From DATJIG01 sp050260515 (GTDB lineage: Bacteria > Pseudomonadota > Alphaproteobacteria > SMXQ01), in NCBI GenBank assembly GCA_050260515.1, contig JBLNCI010000035.1:19539-83538 (forward strand): a DNA stretch of 64,000 bases, read 5' to 3'. The translations under genes were made by a program, and so were the position numbers. The notes beneath the pieces are model-generated. The model made no database searches and was not told the origin of the DNA. It saw nothing but the letters and a program-made list of their open reading frames with translations. This document shows, piece after piece, positions 1 to 7,979 of this stretch (its first letter is position 1; every line of letters starts with the position of its first letter).

Positions 1-1041
1 CACTCGCTCGAATCGTTCGAGATCGAGCTGGTGCTCGGGCCGCCGACCAGCTTCTACGTGTTCTCGACCAAGATGTACGCGCTGATCCACGACAACCCGC
101 CGATGTTCGGCGCGGCCACCGTGCTCGGCCTCTCCATCCTCGTCGTCATCTTGCCGCTGATCGTGTGGCAGCAGCGGCTGATCGGCACCCGTTCGTACGT
201 CACGGTCACCAGCCACTTCCAGGCTCGCGTGCTGCGCCTGCGCCGCCTGCGCTGGCCGGTGTTCGGCGTCATCGCCGGCCTCGGACTGATCATCACCCTG
301 ACGCCGGTGACGTGCCTGGTGATCGGCACGTTCATGAACCTGTTCGGCCACTTCGAGCTGTCCAAGGTATGGACCACCGCTCACTGGAGCAATGTGCTGG
401 GCGACCCCGTGCTGCTGCACGCGCTTTCGAACACCATGATTCTAGCCTTGAGCGCGTCGTTCGTCGGCGTGATCTGGTTCGCCCTGGTCGCCTACATCTC
501 GGTGCGCACCCGCTATCCCGGCCGCAAGGCGCTCGACTTCGTGACCTGGCTGCCGGCGACGCTGCCCGGCATCATCCTCGGCCTCGGCCTCCTCTGGATG
601 TTCCTGACCGTGCCGATCTTCAAGCCCCTCTACGGCACCATCGTCGTGCTGATCATTGCCGTGATGATCAACAGCGTGACGACGGGCGTCCAGCTCATCA
701 AGAGCAACATGGTGCAGATCGGCTACGAGCTCGAGGAAGCCTCGTTCGTCTCGGGCGCGAGCTGGGTCTACACGTTCCGCCGAATCGTCCTGCCGGTGCT
801 CGGCCCGGCGCTGATCACGGTCGCGCTGCTGACCTTCAACTCGGCCGCGCGCAACATCTCCAACATCGCGATGATCGTCACCGGCGACAACCGGCCCCTC
901 TCGATGCTGCAGGTCGACTACATGACGGATGGCCAGTACGAATCGGCGGCGATCGTCGGCGTCATCATCGTGCTGCTGACGCTCGGCGTCGCCATGGGCG
1001 CCCGCGCCGTCAGCCGCCGCTTCGGATTCAGGACGGCATGA
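1..1041 (+). CDS. ABC transporter permease, C-terminal part (cut by window start)
   Basis: This is the C-terminal half of a two-module inner-membrane permease of the iron/polyamine type (FbpB- or PotB/PotC-like). The frame is open from base 1. The first residues, read through HSLESFEIELVLGPP, align with the middle of the complete permease at 17011-18747, so the gene starts outside the window. Several hydrophobic helices are visible. The coupling-loop (EAA) motif EEASFVSGASWVYTFRRIV lies near 736-792 and would contact the ATPase. The gene overlaps the next one by an ATGA. Its substrate is unknown; the aromatic-catabolism neighbours suggest an aromatic acid or a metal complex, which is inference. 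Confidence 0.9.
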   Translation, partial: HSLESFEIELVLGPPTSFYVFSTKMYALIHDNPPMFGAATVLGLSILVVILPLIVWQQRLIGTRSYVTVTSHFQARVLRLRRLRWPVFGVIAGLGLIITLTPVTCLVIGTFMNLFGHFELSKVWTTAHWSNVLGDPVLLHALSNTMILALSASFVGVIWFALVAYISVRTRYPGRKALDFVTWLPATLPGIILGLGLLWMFLTVPIFKPLYGTIVVLIIAVMINSVTTGVQLIKSNMVQIGYELEEASFVSGASWVYTFRRIVLPVLGPALITVALLTFNSAARNISNIAMIVTGDNRPLSMLQVDYMTDGQYESAAIVGVIIVLLTLGVAMGARAVSRRFGFRTA

Positions 1042-2261
1042 TGGCACGCAACAAGCTGCGACTCGGCATCATCGGCCTCGGCCAGGCCGCGTCGCATATC
1101 CTGTTCGAGATCCGCAACTCGCCCGAGTGCCCGTGGATCATCGCGGCCGGCGCCGACCCGCGCCCCCACGCGCTCGAGGAATTCAGAAAGGAATTCGGCG
1201 GGGAGACCTACGCCGACGCCGCCGAGCTGTGCGCCAAGTCGAGCGTCGATGCGGTCTACGTCGCGACGCCGCCGTGGCTGCACTTGGAGCACGTCCGCGT
1301 CGCCGCCGAGAACGGCAAGCACATCATCTGCGAGAAGCCGATGGCGCTGTCGCTCGAGGACTGCGACGCGATGGTCGCGGTGGCGAAGAAGCACAACGTG
1401 CGCCTGCTCGCCGGCCACACCCACAGCTTCGACGCGCCGATCCGCGCCATCCAGAAACTGATCGTCGACGGCAAGGTCGGCAAGCTGCACGCGATCAACA
1501 GCTGGAACTTCAACGAGTTCCAGCACCGCTCGCGCCTGACGTCCGAGCTCGTCGCGACGCGCGGCCCGCTGTTCAACCAGGGGCCGCACCAGATCGACAT
1601 CGTCCGCCAGATCGGCGGCGGCATCGTCAAAGGCGTGCGCGCCCAGACCATCATCGACGGCATCACCGGCGTCGAGGGCGGCTACACCGCATTTCTTGAG
1701 TTCGACAACGGCGCCGCAGCCACCGCCGTCTACGACGGCCGCAGCCTGTTCGACACCGCCGAGCTGTTCTGGTGGCGCGGCGAAGGCGGCCAGAAGCGCG
1801 ATCCGAATCTCGCCGCAAAGCGCCGCCGCCGCTATCAGGAGATCGCCAAGCTGCCGCCCGACGAGCGCGAAAAGCACCTCGCCGCGGAGAAGGAGCAAGG
1901 GCGTTACGGCGCCGAGGCGGCACCCGCCGAGAACAAGTACGGCTACAGCGCGAAGCCCGACGACCTCAAGCAGCCGTTCTTCGGCCTGCTCGTCGTCCAC
2001 TGCGAGAACGCGACGATCCGCCAGTCGCCCGACGGGCTTTATCTCTACACCGACAAGGGCCGCGAGGAGATGGTGCTGGAGCGCGAGGCGCGCGGCCGCA
2101 TGGCCGAGCTCAACGAGCTCTACGACAGCATCGTCGGCGAGCGCGAGGCCTTCCACAGCGGCGAATGGGGCACCGCGACCCTCGAAGTCTGCTTCGCCAT
2201 CCTCGAGTCCGCGAGGCTCCACAAGGAGATCGCGATGACACGCCAGGTGAAGAGCTGGTAG
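1038..2261 (+). CDS. Gfo/Idh/MocA family NAD(P)-dependent oxidoreductase
   Basis: Predicted cytoplasmic dehydrogenase of 407 residues. The N-terminal Rossmann fold begins LRLGIIGLGQAASHI (residues 7-21), and the family motif EKP is at residues 99-101 (ICEKPMALS). The C-terminal half is the usual alpha/beta substrate domain, but it carries a charged insertion around residues 250-310 rich in Lys, Arg and Glu, which is longer than is common in the family. The ATG at 1038 overlaps the permease stop (ATGA); a second ATG follows at 1041. Translational coupling to the transporter suggests it acts on the imported compound or a derivative (inference). The reaction cannot be assigned. Family certain, role unknown. 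Confidence 0.9.
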   Translation: MMARNKLRLGIIGLGQAASHILFEIRNSPECPWIIAAGADPRPHALEEFRKEFGGETYADAAELCAKSSVDAVYVATPPWLHLEHVRVAAENGKHIICEKPMALSLEDCDAMVAVAKKHNVRLLAGHTHSFDAPIRAIQKLIVDGKVGKLHAINSWNFNEFQHRSRLTSELVATRGPLFNQGPHQIDIVRQIGGGIVKGVRAQTIIDGITGVEGGYTAFLEFDNGAAATAVYDGRSLFDTAELFWWRGEGGQKRDPNLAAKRRRRYQEIAKLPPDEREKHLAAEKEQGRYGAEAAPAENKYGYSAKPDDLKQPFFGLLVVHCENATIRQSPDGLYLYTDKGREEMVLEREARGRMAELNELYDSIVGEREAFHSGEWGTATLEVCFAILESARLHKEIAMTRQVKSW

Positions 2262-2382
2262 CGGGCGAGCGCCCGCCGCTGTTTAGCGACGCCGCGCCCG
2301 GGTGATTGCACGTAAACACCGGGGTGGCCGGGCCTCGGGCGGGTTGCACCGTGCCCGTTCTTAGAGCCGCGCTTTGCGCGGC
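2261..2382. terminator. Two GC-rich hairpins between convergent genes
   Basis: Two perfect 7-bp stems lie between the convergent dehydrogenase and Rieske genes: GCGGGCG/CGCCCGC at 2261-2276, starting on the last base of the stop codon, and GCCGCGC-TTT-GCGCGGC at 2366-2382. Neither has a long T-run, so they may be weak or attenuating terminators. Confidence 0.4.
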
Positions 2383-2388
2383 GGGCCG

Positions 2389-3666
2389 TCACTCCGCCGC
2401 GGGCTTGGAGCGGGTCCGTTCCTTCCAGAACGTCTTGTGGTTGGCCGTGGCCGGGATCACTTCGGAGCACACCACGAGCTCCCCGATATCGCTGTCGCGC
2501 TCGTTGCGGAACAGGTGCGCCGGATCCTTGCCAGCCATGACGGCCTCGATGCCGGCCAGGATCTGGCGCCGGGCCTGGACGATCATGATGTCGGTCGTAC
2601 CCAGCATCTCCTGGGTGCGGTCGTTGATCGGCCCTGCCGACTCCACCGCGAACGCGTCGTGGACGATGAACGACGGCCCCATGCCGGTGTAGTTCTTGGT
2701 CAGCATCTCGGCGCGGCTCTGGCCATAGCGGTTCCCGAGGTTGCGCACGAGATACCCGTCCGGGGTGATGTCGGACGAGTTCAGCCGGCGGTTGCTCTCC
2801 GGGCTGAACGGCTTGACGCGGTTGAAGGCGATGTCGAACCGCAGGTGGTGCGTGTCGTCGATCGGCACGTGCCAGTTGACCTGGTAGCCCTGGCCGACGC
2901 GCCCCTCGTTGCCGACGATCGCCGACTTGTTCGGCATGATGAAGTTGGTGATGCGGACGTACTTCTCGCTCTCGCCGGATTTCCGGATCGAGTAGATGCG
3001 CAACCCGAACGGCGTCTGCTCGTATTCGAGCGTGGGGCGCGTGTCGCCGCGGTAGTAGGTGTCGGCCGAGCTGTTGCTGCCGGGGACGGGGCGGCTGTCG
3101 ACCGGGCGCACCGGCCGGTGCAGGTACGACAGGTGCGACGGGTCGATGTTGCCCTCCAGCGCCTGCAGCCAGTTGCAGTCGAAGTAGACCTTGGACAGCA
3201 TCCGGTGATTCTCGTTGTGCTGCAGGAACTCGTACTCCGGCAGCACCGGCGGCTCGCCCTCCCCCATGTAGGTGAAGATCAGGCCCGACTTCTCCACGCA
3301 CGGGTAGGCCTTGTGCCTGACGTTGCACTTCAGCCGGCTGTTGTCGGGCTCGGCCGGCGTTTCGAGGCAGTTGCCCTTCAGGTCGTAGAGCCAGCCGTGA
3401 TAGAGGCAGCGCAGGCCGCCGTCCTCGAGACGGCCGTAGCTGAGATCGGTGCGGCGGTGCGAGCAGAACCGCCCGAGCAGACCGACCTGCCCCTTCTCGT
3501 CGCGGAACAGGACGAGGTCCTCGCTCATGATCCGGATCGGGACCGGCGTCACGTCCGGCAGCTCGTTGCTCTTGGCGATCGGCTGCCAGTACATGCGCAG
3601 GAGCTTGCCGCCGGGCGTACCCGGGCCGGTCTCGGTCAACAGCTTGTTCTGTTCAGCGGTCAACAT
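2389..3666 (-). CDS. Rieske [2Fe-2S] aromatic ring-hydroxylating oxygenase, large subunit
   Basis: Predicted 425-residue terminal oxygenase of the phthalate 4,5-dioxygenase/vanillate-demethylase-like group. The Rieske ligands are C68-x-H70 and C87-x2-H90 (FCSH ... CLYHGW). The mononuclear iron site follows the typical D-x2-H-x4-H pattern at D175, H178 and H183 (NIDPSHLSYLHR). Such enzymes insert O2 into aromatic rings or remove O-alkyl groups and need a separate reductase, and no obvious reductase gene lies in the window. It is divergent from the ubiD-type gene. Two more paralogues lie at 10872 and 19605. The substrate is unknown; a carboxylated aromatic is inferred from the neighbours. Confidence 0.93.
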   Translation of the reverse strand: MLTAEQNKLLTETGPGTPGGKLLRMYWQPIAKSNELPDVTPVPIRIMSEDLVLFRDEKGQVGLLGRFCSHRRTDLSYGRLEDGGLRCLYHGWLYDLKGNCLETPAEPDNSRLKCNVRHKAYPCVEKSGLIFTYMGEGEPPVLPEYEFLQHNENHRMLSKVYFDCNWLQALEGNIDPSHLSYLHRPVRPVDSRPVPGSNSSADTYYRGDTRPTLEYEQTPFGLRIYSIRKSGESEKYVRITNFIMPNKSAIVGNEGRVGQGYQVNWHVPIDDTHHLRFDIAFNRVKPFSPESNRRLNSSDITPDGYLVRNLGNRYGQSRAEMLTKNYTGMGPSFIVHDAFAVESAGPINDRTQEMLGTTDIMIVQARRQILAGIEAVMAGKDPAHLFRNERDSDIGELVVCSEVIPATANHKTFWKERTRSKPAAE

Positions 3667-3714
3667 GTCGACGTCTCCAAAGCCTCTTCTGACGCTGTGC
3701 GTCGTGGCGCGCGC

Positions 3715-3743
3715 TTGCCCGTAAATTTAGGCCCGCCTATACT
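3715..3743 (+). promoter_or_regulatory. Sigma70-like promoter for the ubiD operon
   Basis: TTGCCC (3715-3720), a 17-nt spacer and TATACT (3738-3743) face the UbiD gene. This AT-richer pocket stands out from the GC-rich background. A 12-bp palindrome lies just downstream. Confidence 0.5.
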
Positions 3744-3760
3744 CGCTTCCAACAAAAATC

Positions 3761-3772
3761 AAAATCGATTTT
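3761..3772. promoter_or_regulatory. Palindrome AAAATCGATTTT, possible operator
   Basis: A perfect 12-bp palindrome lies about 18 bp after the -10 element of the ubiD promoter, where a repressor would block initiation. It sits between divergent catabolic genes, so it could control one or both. The cognate regulator is not obvious in the window. Confidence 0.4.
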
Positions 3773-3947
3773 CACTTCTGGGAGAGCTTCGTCTGTGAGC
3801 AAGTTGCGTCGGCGTGCGTAGCGCGCGCCCCGCGCCTGCTCCGCCCTCCCGCCAGCGTTCGACCCGCCGAGCGCCCTGCCCCACGGCTCGGCTCCCGGCG
3901 ATCCATTGACGTCACCGGCACGGCGCCGCAGCGCCCGAGAGGACCTT

Positions 3948-5423
3948 ATGAGCAGCAACAACGGCAGCGATTTTCCGTATCACGACCTCCGCTCGTTCGT
4001 CGAAGGCGTGAAGAGCATCGGCGAGTACAAGGAGATCGCGGGCGCCGACTGGGACCTCGAAATCGGCGCACTGACCGAGGCGACGTCGGAGCTGATCGAG
4101 GATCCGCCGATGCTGATGTTCGACAGCATCAAGGGCTACCCGAAGGGCTTCCGGGTCGTGAGCCTGGCCACCGGCAGCCGCCGCCGCGCGGCGCTGTCGC
4201 TCGGCCTGCCCCTCGACAAGAGCAAGCTCGAGCTGGTGCGGCTGTGGACGCGCAAGATCCGGGGCGCCACGCCGATCCCGCCGCGCACGGTGAAATCGGC
4301 ACCGGTCATGGAGAACGTCATGACCGGCGACAAGGTCGACATCCTCAAGTTCCCGTCGATCAAGGCCCACGCCAAGGACGGCGGCCGCTACATCGGCACC
4401 GGCGACTCGCTGATCAACCGCGACCCCGAGTCGGGCGTCGTCAACGCCGGCACCTATCGCATCCAGGTGCACGAGAAGGACCTGCTCGGCTTGTGGATGA
4501 GCCCCGGCCAGCAGGGCCGCGAGATCTGCAGCCGCTACTGGAAGCAGGGCAAGGCCTGCCCCGTGGTCGCGGTATTCGGAGGCGATCCGCTGGTGTTCCA
4601 GGCCTCGCAGCTCAAGCTGCCGTTCGGCAAGTCGGAGCTCGACTTCGTCGGCGGTATGCGCGGGCTGCCGCTCGACGTCGTCGAGGGCCCGATCACCGGC
4701 CTGCCCATTCCCGCGTACGCCGAGGTCGCGATCGAGGGCGAGGTCCCGCCGCCGGACGTCGAGGCCCGCGAGGAAGGGCCGTTCGGCGAATGGCCCGGCT
4801 ACTACTCCGGCGGCACGCGCGGCACGGACCGGCCGCAGCCCGTCATCCGCGTCAAGGCGATTTACCACCGCAACGACCCGATCCTGGTCAACCAGGCGCC
4901 GCAGTGGTGGGGCGCCCCGACCCACGGCATCGCCCAGCGCTCGGGCGTGCTCTGGGACCAGCTCGAGGCGGGCGGCATCTCCGGCATCACCGGTGTCTAC
5001 TTCCACACCGCCTATTTGATCGCGATCTCGATCAAGCAGATGTACGCGGGCCACGCCAAGCAGGTCGGCAACGCGGCAATCAGCCTGATCGGCGGCGCGC
5101 GCAACGGCCGCTACGTCGTCGTGGTCGACGAGGACATCGACGTGACCAAGATCAAGGACGTCGTCTGGGCGATGCAGACCCGCGTCGACCCGATCTCGGA
5201 CATCCATCTCGTCGACGGCTGCTGGTCGACGCCGCTCGATCCGCGCATGCCGCCCGACAAGCGCGCCAACCGCGACCACACCAACAGCCGCGCCATCTTC
5301 TACGCCGTGCGCCCGTACCACTGGCGCGACAAGTTCCCGGAGGTCAATCGCGTCGAGCGCGACCTCATGCAGAAGGTCGTGGACAAGTACCGGAACGAGC
5401 TTCCGTTCCCGGCGTCGATCTGA
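3948..5423 (+). CDS. UbiD family prenyl-FMN-dependent decarboxylase
   Basis: 491-residue member of the UbiD/Fdc family, which (de)carboxylates aromatic or unsaturated acids using prenylated FMN made by UbiX. The family hallmark EEGPFGEWPGYYSGG (residues 275-289) contains the acidic active-site residue region. Length is normal for UbiD (about 490). The ATG at 3948 is preferred over the upstream ATG at 3906 because GAGAGGA stands about 6 nt before it. It is followed after 10 nt by a binding-protein gene, suggesting an operon for uptake and decarboxylation of an aromatic acid. No ubiX is present in the window. Substrate not determinable. Confidence 0.93.
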   Translation: MSSNNGSDFPYHDLRSFVEGVKSIGEYKEIAGADWDLEIGALTEATSELIEDPPMLMFDSIKGYPKGFRVVSLATGSRRRAALSLGLPLDKSKLELVRLWTRKIRGATPIPPRTVKSAPVMENVMTGDKVDILKFPSIKAHAKDGGRYIGTGDSLINRDPESGVVNAGTYRIQVHEKDLLGLWMSPGQQGREICSRYWKQGKACPVVAVFGGDPLVFQASQLKLPFGKSELDFVGGMRGLPLDVVEGPITGLPIPAYAEVAIEGEVPPPDVEAREEGPFGEWPGYYSGGTRGTDRPQPVIRVKAIYHRNDPILVNQAPQWWGAPTHGIAQRSGVLWDQLEAGGISGITGVYFHTAYLIAISIKQMYAGHAKQVGNAAISLIGGARNGRYVVVVDEDIDVTKIKDVVWAMQTRVDPISDIHLVDGCWSTPLDPRMPPDKRANRDHTNSRAIFYAVRPYHWRDKFPEVNRVERDLMQKVVDKYRNELPFPASI

Positions 5424-5433
5424 GGTGGAGACG

Positions 5434-6537
5434 ATGAAAACGCTTTTCCGCACCGCGCTCGCCCTCGCCGCCTCGGCGTTCATCGCCGCCTCGGCCGTCG
5501 CCCAGACCACGCCGGCCAAGGACTGGAAGACCGAGTGGGACAAGACCGTCGCCGCCGCCAACAAGGAGGGCGCGCTCGTCATCTCCGCGCCCTCGGGCCA
5601 GATCTGGCGCGAGCAGCTGATGACCTTCAACAAGGCCTATCCCAACATCAAGCTCGAGCTGACGCCGGCAGCGTCACGTGACTTCTGGCCGCGCGTCATC
5701 AAGGAGCGCGAGGCGGGGCAAAGCCTGTGGGACTTCCGCGTCGGCGGGCCCGACAATCTCGTCTACCAGGTCAAGGCCATGGGCTACATGACCTCGGTGC
5801 GCGACATGCTGCTCCTGCCCGAGGTGCTCGACGACAGCGCCTGGTACGGCGGCATCGACGGCATCTTCCTGGACAAGGAGAAGATGTACTTCCTCGGCTT
5901 CGCCATCTACGAGGAGAACATCGCCTACTACAACAAGCGGGTCCTGCCCGATCCCTCGGTCGCCGATCTGAAAAACATCGTCGACCCGAAGTTTGCCGGG
6001 AAGATCTCGATGGCGGACCCGCGCGCGGGCTCGCCGCTGACCGCCTCGGGCTCGATGCTGAAGGCCTACGGCGAAGACTTTCTGCGCAAGCTCGTCACCC
6101 AGCAGAAGCCGGTGATCGTCCGCGACCCGCGCTCGCAGATGGAGTGGCTCGCGTCGGGCCGGTACCCGATCTCGATCGGCGTGCCGACGGCGGCGCTCGT
6201 CGAGTACGAGAAACGCGGCATCAGCATCGCCGATTTCGTCAACATGGCCGGCCCGCGCACCTGGACCCAGGGTGTCGGCGGCATCCAGGCGCTCAAGGAC
6301 GCGCCACACCCGAACGCGACAAAGGTGTTCGTCAACTGGCTGCTGACCAAGGACGTCCAGACGCAAATCATGACCGCGGTGAAGCTCAACAGCCGCCGCA
6401 AGGATGTGCCGCTGGGCGATCCGGAGTCCGCGATCGATTATGCGAAGCTCGACGAGTACGTCGGCGGCCAGACGGAAGTCATGCAGCCGTATCAGAAGCG
6501 CGCGTCGGAGATCTATCGCGAGCTGCTGAAGCAGTAG
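5434..6537 (+). CDS. Periplasmic ABC substrate-binding protein (Fe3+/polyamine-type fold)
   Basis: 367-residue extracellular solute-binding protein. It has a clear signal peptide (MKTLFRTALALAASAFIAAS, cleavage near A23) and the usual cluster F bilobal fold with KEGALVISAPSG after the first strand. ATG at 5434 was chosen; a GTG at 5425 is in frame, but GAGGTGGAG precedes the ATG. It lies 10 nt after UbiD. No permease follows directly, so it probably works with one of the permeases elsewhere in the region. A decayed copy of its two ends follows at about 6571-6811. Ligand unknown; an aromatic acid is plausible from the context. Confidence 0.9.
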   Translation: MKTLFRTALALAASAFIAASAVAQTTPAKDWKTEWDKTVAAANKEGALVISAPSGQIWREQLMTFNKAYPNIKLELTPAASRDFWPRVIKEREAGQSLWDFRVGGPDNLVYQVKAMGYMTSVRDMLLLPEVLDDSAWYGGIDGIFLDKEKMYFLGFAIYEENIAYYNKRVLPDPSVADLKNIVDPKFAGKISMADPRAGSPLTASGSMLKAYGEDFLRKLVTQQKPVIVRDPRSQMEWLASGRYPISIGVPTAALVEYEKRGISIADFVNMAGPRTWTQGVGGIQALKDAPHPNATKVFVNWLLTKDVQTQIMTAVKLNSRRKDVPLGDPESAIDYAKLDEYVGGQTEVMQPYQKRASEIYRELLKQ

Positions 6538-6570
6538 GCCTTCTCAGCAAGCCGGAGGTGCGGCACGGGC

Positions 6571-6811
6571 GTGCGCTGGTCCTGGATGCTGGCCATCGGG
6601 CGGCGCCGCTCGCGGCACCCCTGCCCGTTTCCTCCGCCGACCACTGGAAGGCGGTGTGGGAGTGCACCGTCGACGCCGCCAACGTGGCCCCGCCGCCCCC
6701 GAGTTCGCGGTCGACTTCGCGCGCATCAACGAGTACGTCGGCGGGCAGACCGAGGCCCAGCAGCCGTATCAGCGACGCGCATCCGAGATCTATCGCGAGC
6801 TGCTGAAGTAG
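6571..6811 (+). pseudogene. Decayed, internally deleted duplicate of the preceding binding-protein gene
   Basis: Two blocks match the intact gene upstream. At 6636-6683, ADHWKAVWECTVDAAN resembles the mature N-terminus (DWKTEWDKTVAAAN). At about 6710-6811, in another frame, DFARINEYVGGQTEA...QQPYQRRASEIYRELLK then stop resembles the C-terminus (DYAKLDEYVGGQTEV...). Nearly 300 codons between them are missing and the blocks are out of frame. The stretch before the first block (LVLDAGHRAAPLAAPLPVSSA) may be a signal-peptide remnant. This is best read as a tandem duplication that lost its middle. Confidence 0.8.
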
Positions 6812-6837
6812 TTGGGGCGCCACGCGGCGCCCCTCTC

Positions 6838-7950
6838 CTACTTGTTGTAGACCGGCTTCTCCTGCCGGATCGGCACGCCGTTCCTCTCGAGCTCGCGCGC
6901 GTAATCCTCGTAGATCACCGGATCCTCGTCCTCGAACTCGATCTGCGCCTTGCCGAACTGGCCGTTCTTGCTGCCGAAGCCCGGCAACCCCATGCGCAGC
7001 GGGTGCGTCGGATTGTTGTTGCGCACCGCGAGATAGCGCGCGGGCTCCGGGCCGGTGTTGAAGTGCTGGTGGTACCACCACTCGGGCGGCGCAAACATCG
7101 TTCCGGCGCGCCACTCGACCCGCTGGCGCGGCTCGCCGTCGCGCCACAGCAGCGAATAGCCCTGGCCGTTGAGCATGACGACGTGGGCGCCGGCGCCGTG
7201 ACGGTGCGCCTTCTTGTAGGTGCCGACCTCGAACGAGGAGATGTGGGCGGCGAGCGTGTTGTCCGACAGCGACAGGAACGTCGTGCGCGCGCCCTTGCCG
7301 CGCATCTCCCAGTTGTAGAGGTCGAGCTTGTTGACGTCGCGGACGTAGTTCACCTCCGACAGCCGGCTGCCCAAGTACTTGGCGGGACGGTCGAAGAAGT
7401 CCGCCTCGCCCTTGAAGCGGCGGTCGAAGGCGAAGTCGGCGTTGAACAGGAACCGTTCGTCGTGGAACAGGCTCATGACCAGCGGGGCGTTGTTGACGAC
7501 CAGCAAGCGCGCCGGACGCTCCTTGTCCCGGTTGATGTGCTGGTAATGAGTGTTGAGCGGAGGCGCGAACAGGCTGTTCTTCTGCCAGCTCACGGTCAGC
7601 TTGGGATAGCCCGGTTGCTCGATGACGGTCTCGCCTCGCCCCTCGACGACGTAGACCGTTCCCTCGAACAGGTGCCGCATGCGATTGAGCGACTTGCCCG
7701 GCGGGATTTCGAGGATGAAGGAGCCCACCAGGAACGAGTCCGTCAGGTTGACGAAGCAACCGTTGCCGCCGAACAGGTCCCACGGCTTGAGCTCGGCGTC
7801 CTTCAGGCTTTCGAGGTAGAACGTGTCGTAGACTGGGATGTTCTGGGTCTTCTGCCACACGTAGTAGTACTGCGGCGGCTTCTCGTAGCGCATCGACTCC
7901 GGGTCGTTCGGGCGTTCGCTGGCGGCGGCGGTCGTGGTGGTCTCGGACAT
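6838..7950 (-). CDS. Bicupin protein (gentisate-dioxygenase-like fold), function unknown
   Basis: 370 residues with two cupin domains, roughly residues 60-155 and 230-315. The C-terminal cupin keeps an H-x-H pair (AHRHGAGAHVV, H249/H251, plus H256) and a later histidine cluster (YHQHFNTG, H294/H296) that could hold Fe(II) or Mn(II). The N-terminal cupin is degenerate. Size and arrangement resemble gentisate/salicylate ring-cleaving dioxygenases, and the catabolic setting fits, but the enzyme activity is inference. ATG at 7950 has GGGAG upstream. It is last in the 12047-to-6838 minus-strand operon. A paralogue lies at 13407-14510. Confidence 0.82.
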   Translation of the reverse strand: MSETTTTAAASERPNDPESMRYEKPPQYYYVWQKTQNIPVYDTFYLESLKDAELKPWDLFGGNGCFVNLTDSFLVGSFILEIPPGKSLNRMRHLFEGTVYVVEGRGETVIEQPGYPKLTVSWQKNSLFAPPLNTHYQHINRDKERPARLLVVNNAPLVMSLFHDERFLFNADFAFDRRFKGEADFFDRPAKYLGSRLSEVNYVRDVNKLDLYNWEMRGKGARTTFLSLSDNTLAAHISSFEVGTYKKAHRHGAGAHVVMLNGQGYSLLWRDGEPRQRVEWRAGTMFAPPEWWYHQHFNTGPEPARYLAVRNNNPTHPLRMGLPGFGSKNGQFGKAQIEFEDEDPVIYEDYARELERNGVPIRQEKPVYNK

Positions 7951-7979
7951 CGCGTTTCTCCCCTGGTCCTTTGGCGTCG

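Noticed and set aside
918..2222. Long open frame on the minus strand across the dehydrogenase gene
   Set aside because: GC-rich shadow frame; low-complexity Leu/Val/Arg composition with no recognisable motifs, while the + strand frame has clear family motifs.
2374..3798. 474-codon + strand frame over the Rieske gene
   Set aside because: Antisense shadow; Arg/Asp/Val-rich with no domain, against intact Rieske ligands on the minus strand.
3912..5633. 573-codon minus-strand frame over ubiD
   Set aside because: Shadow of the UbiD gene; repetitive Asp/Arg/Val composition.
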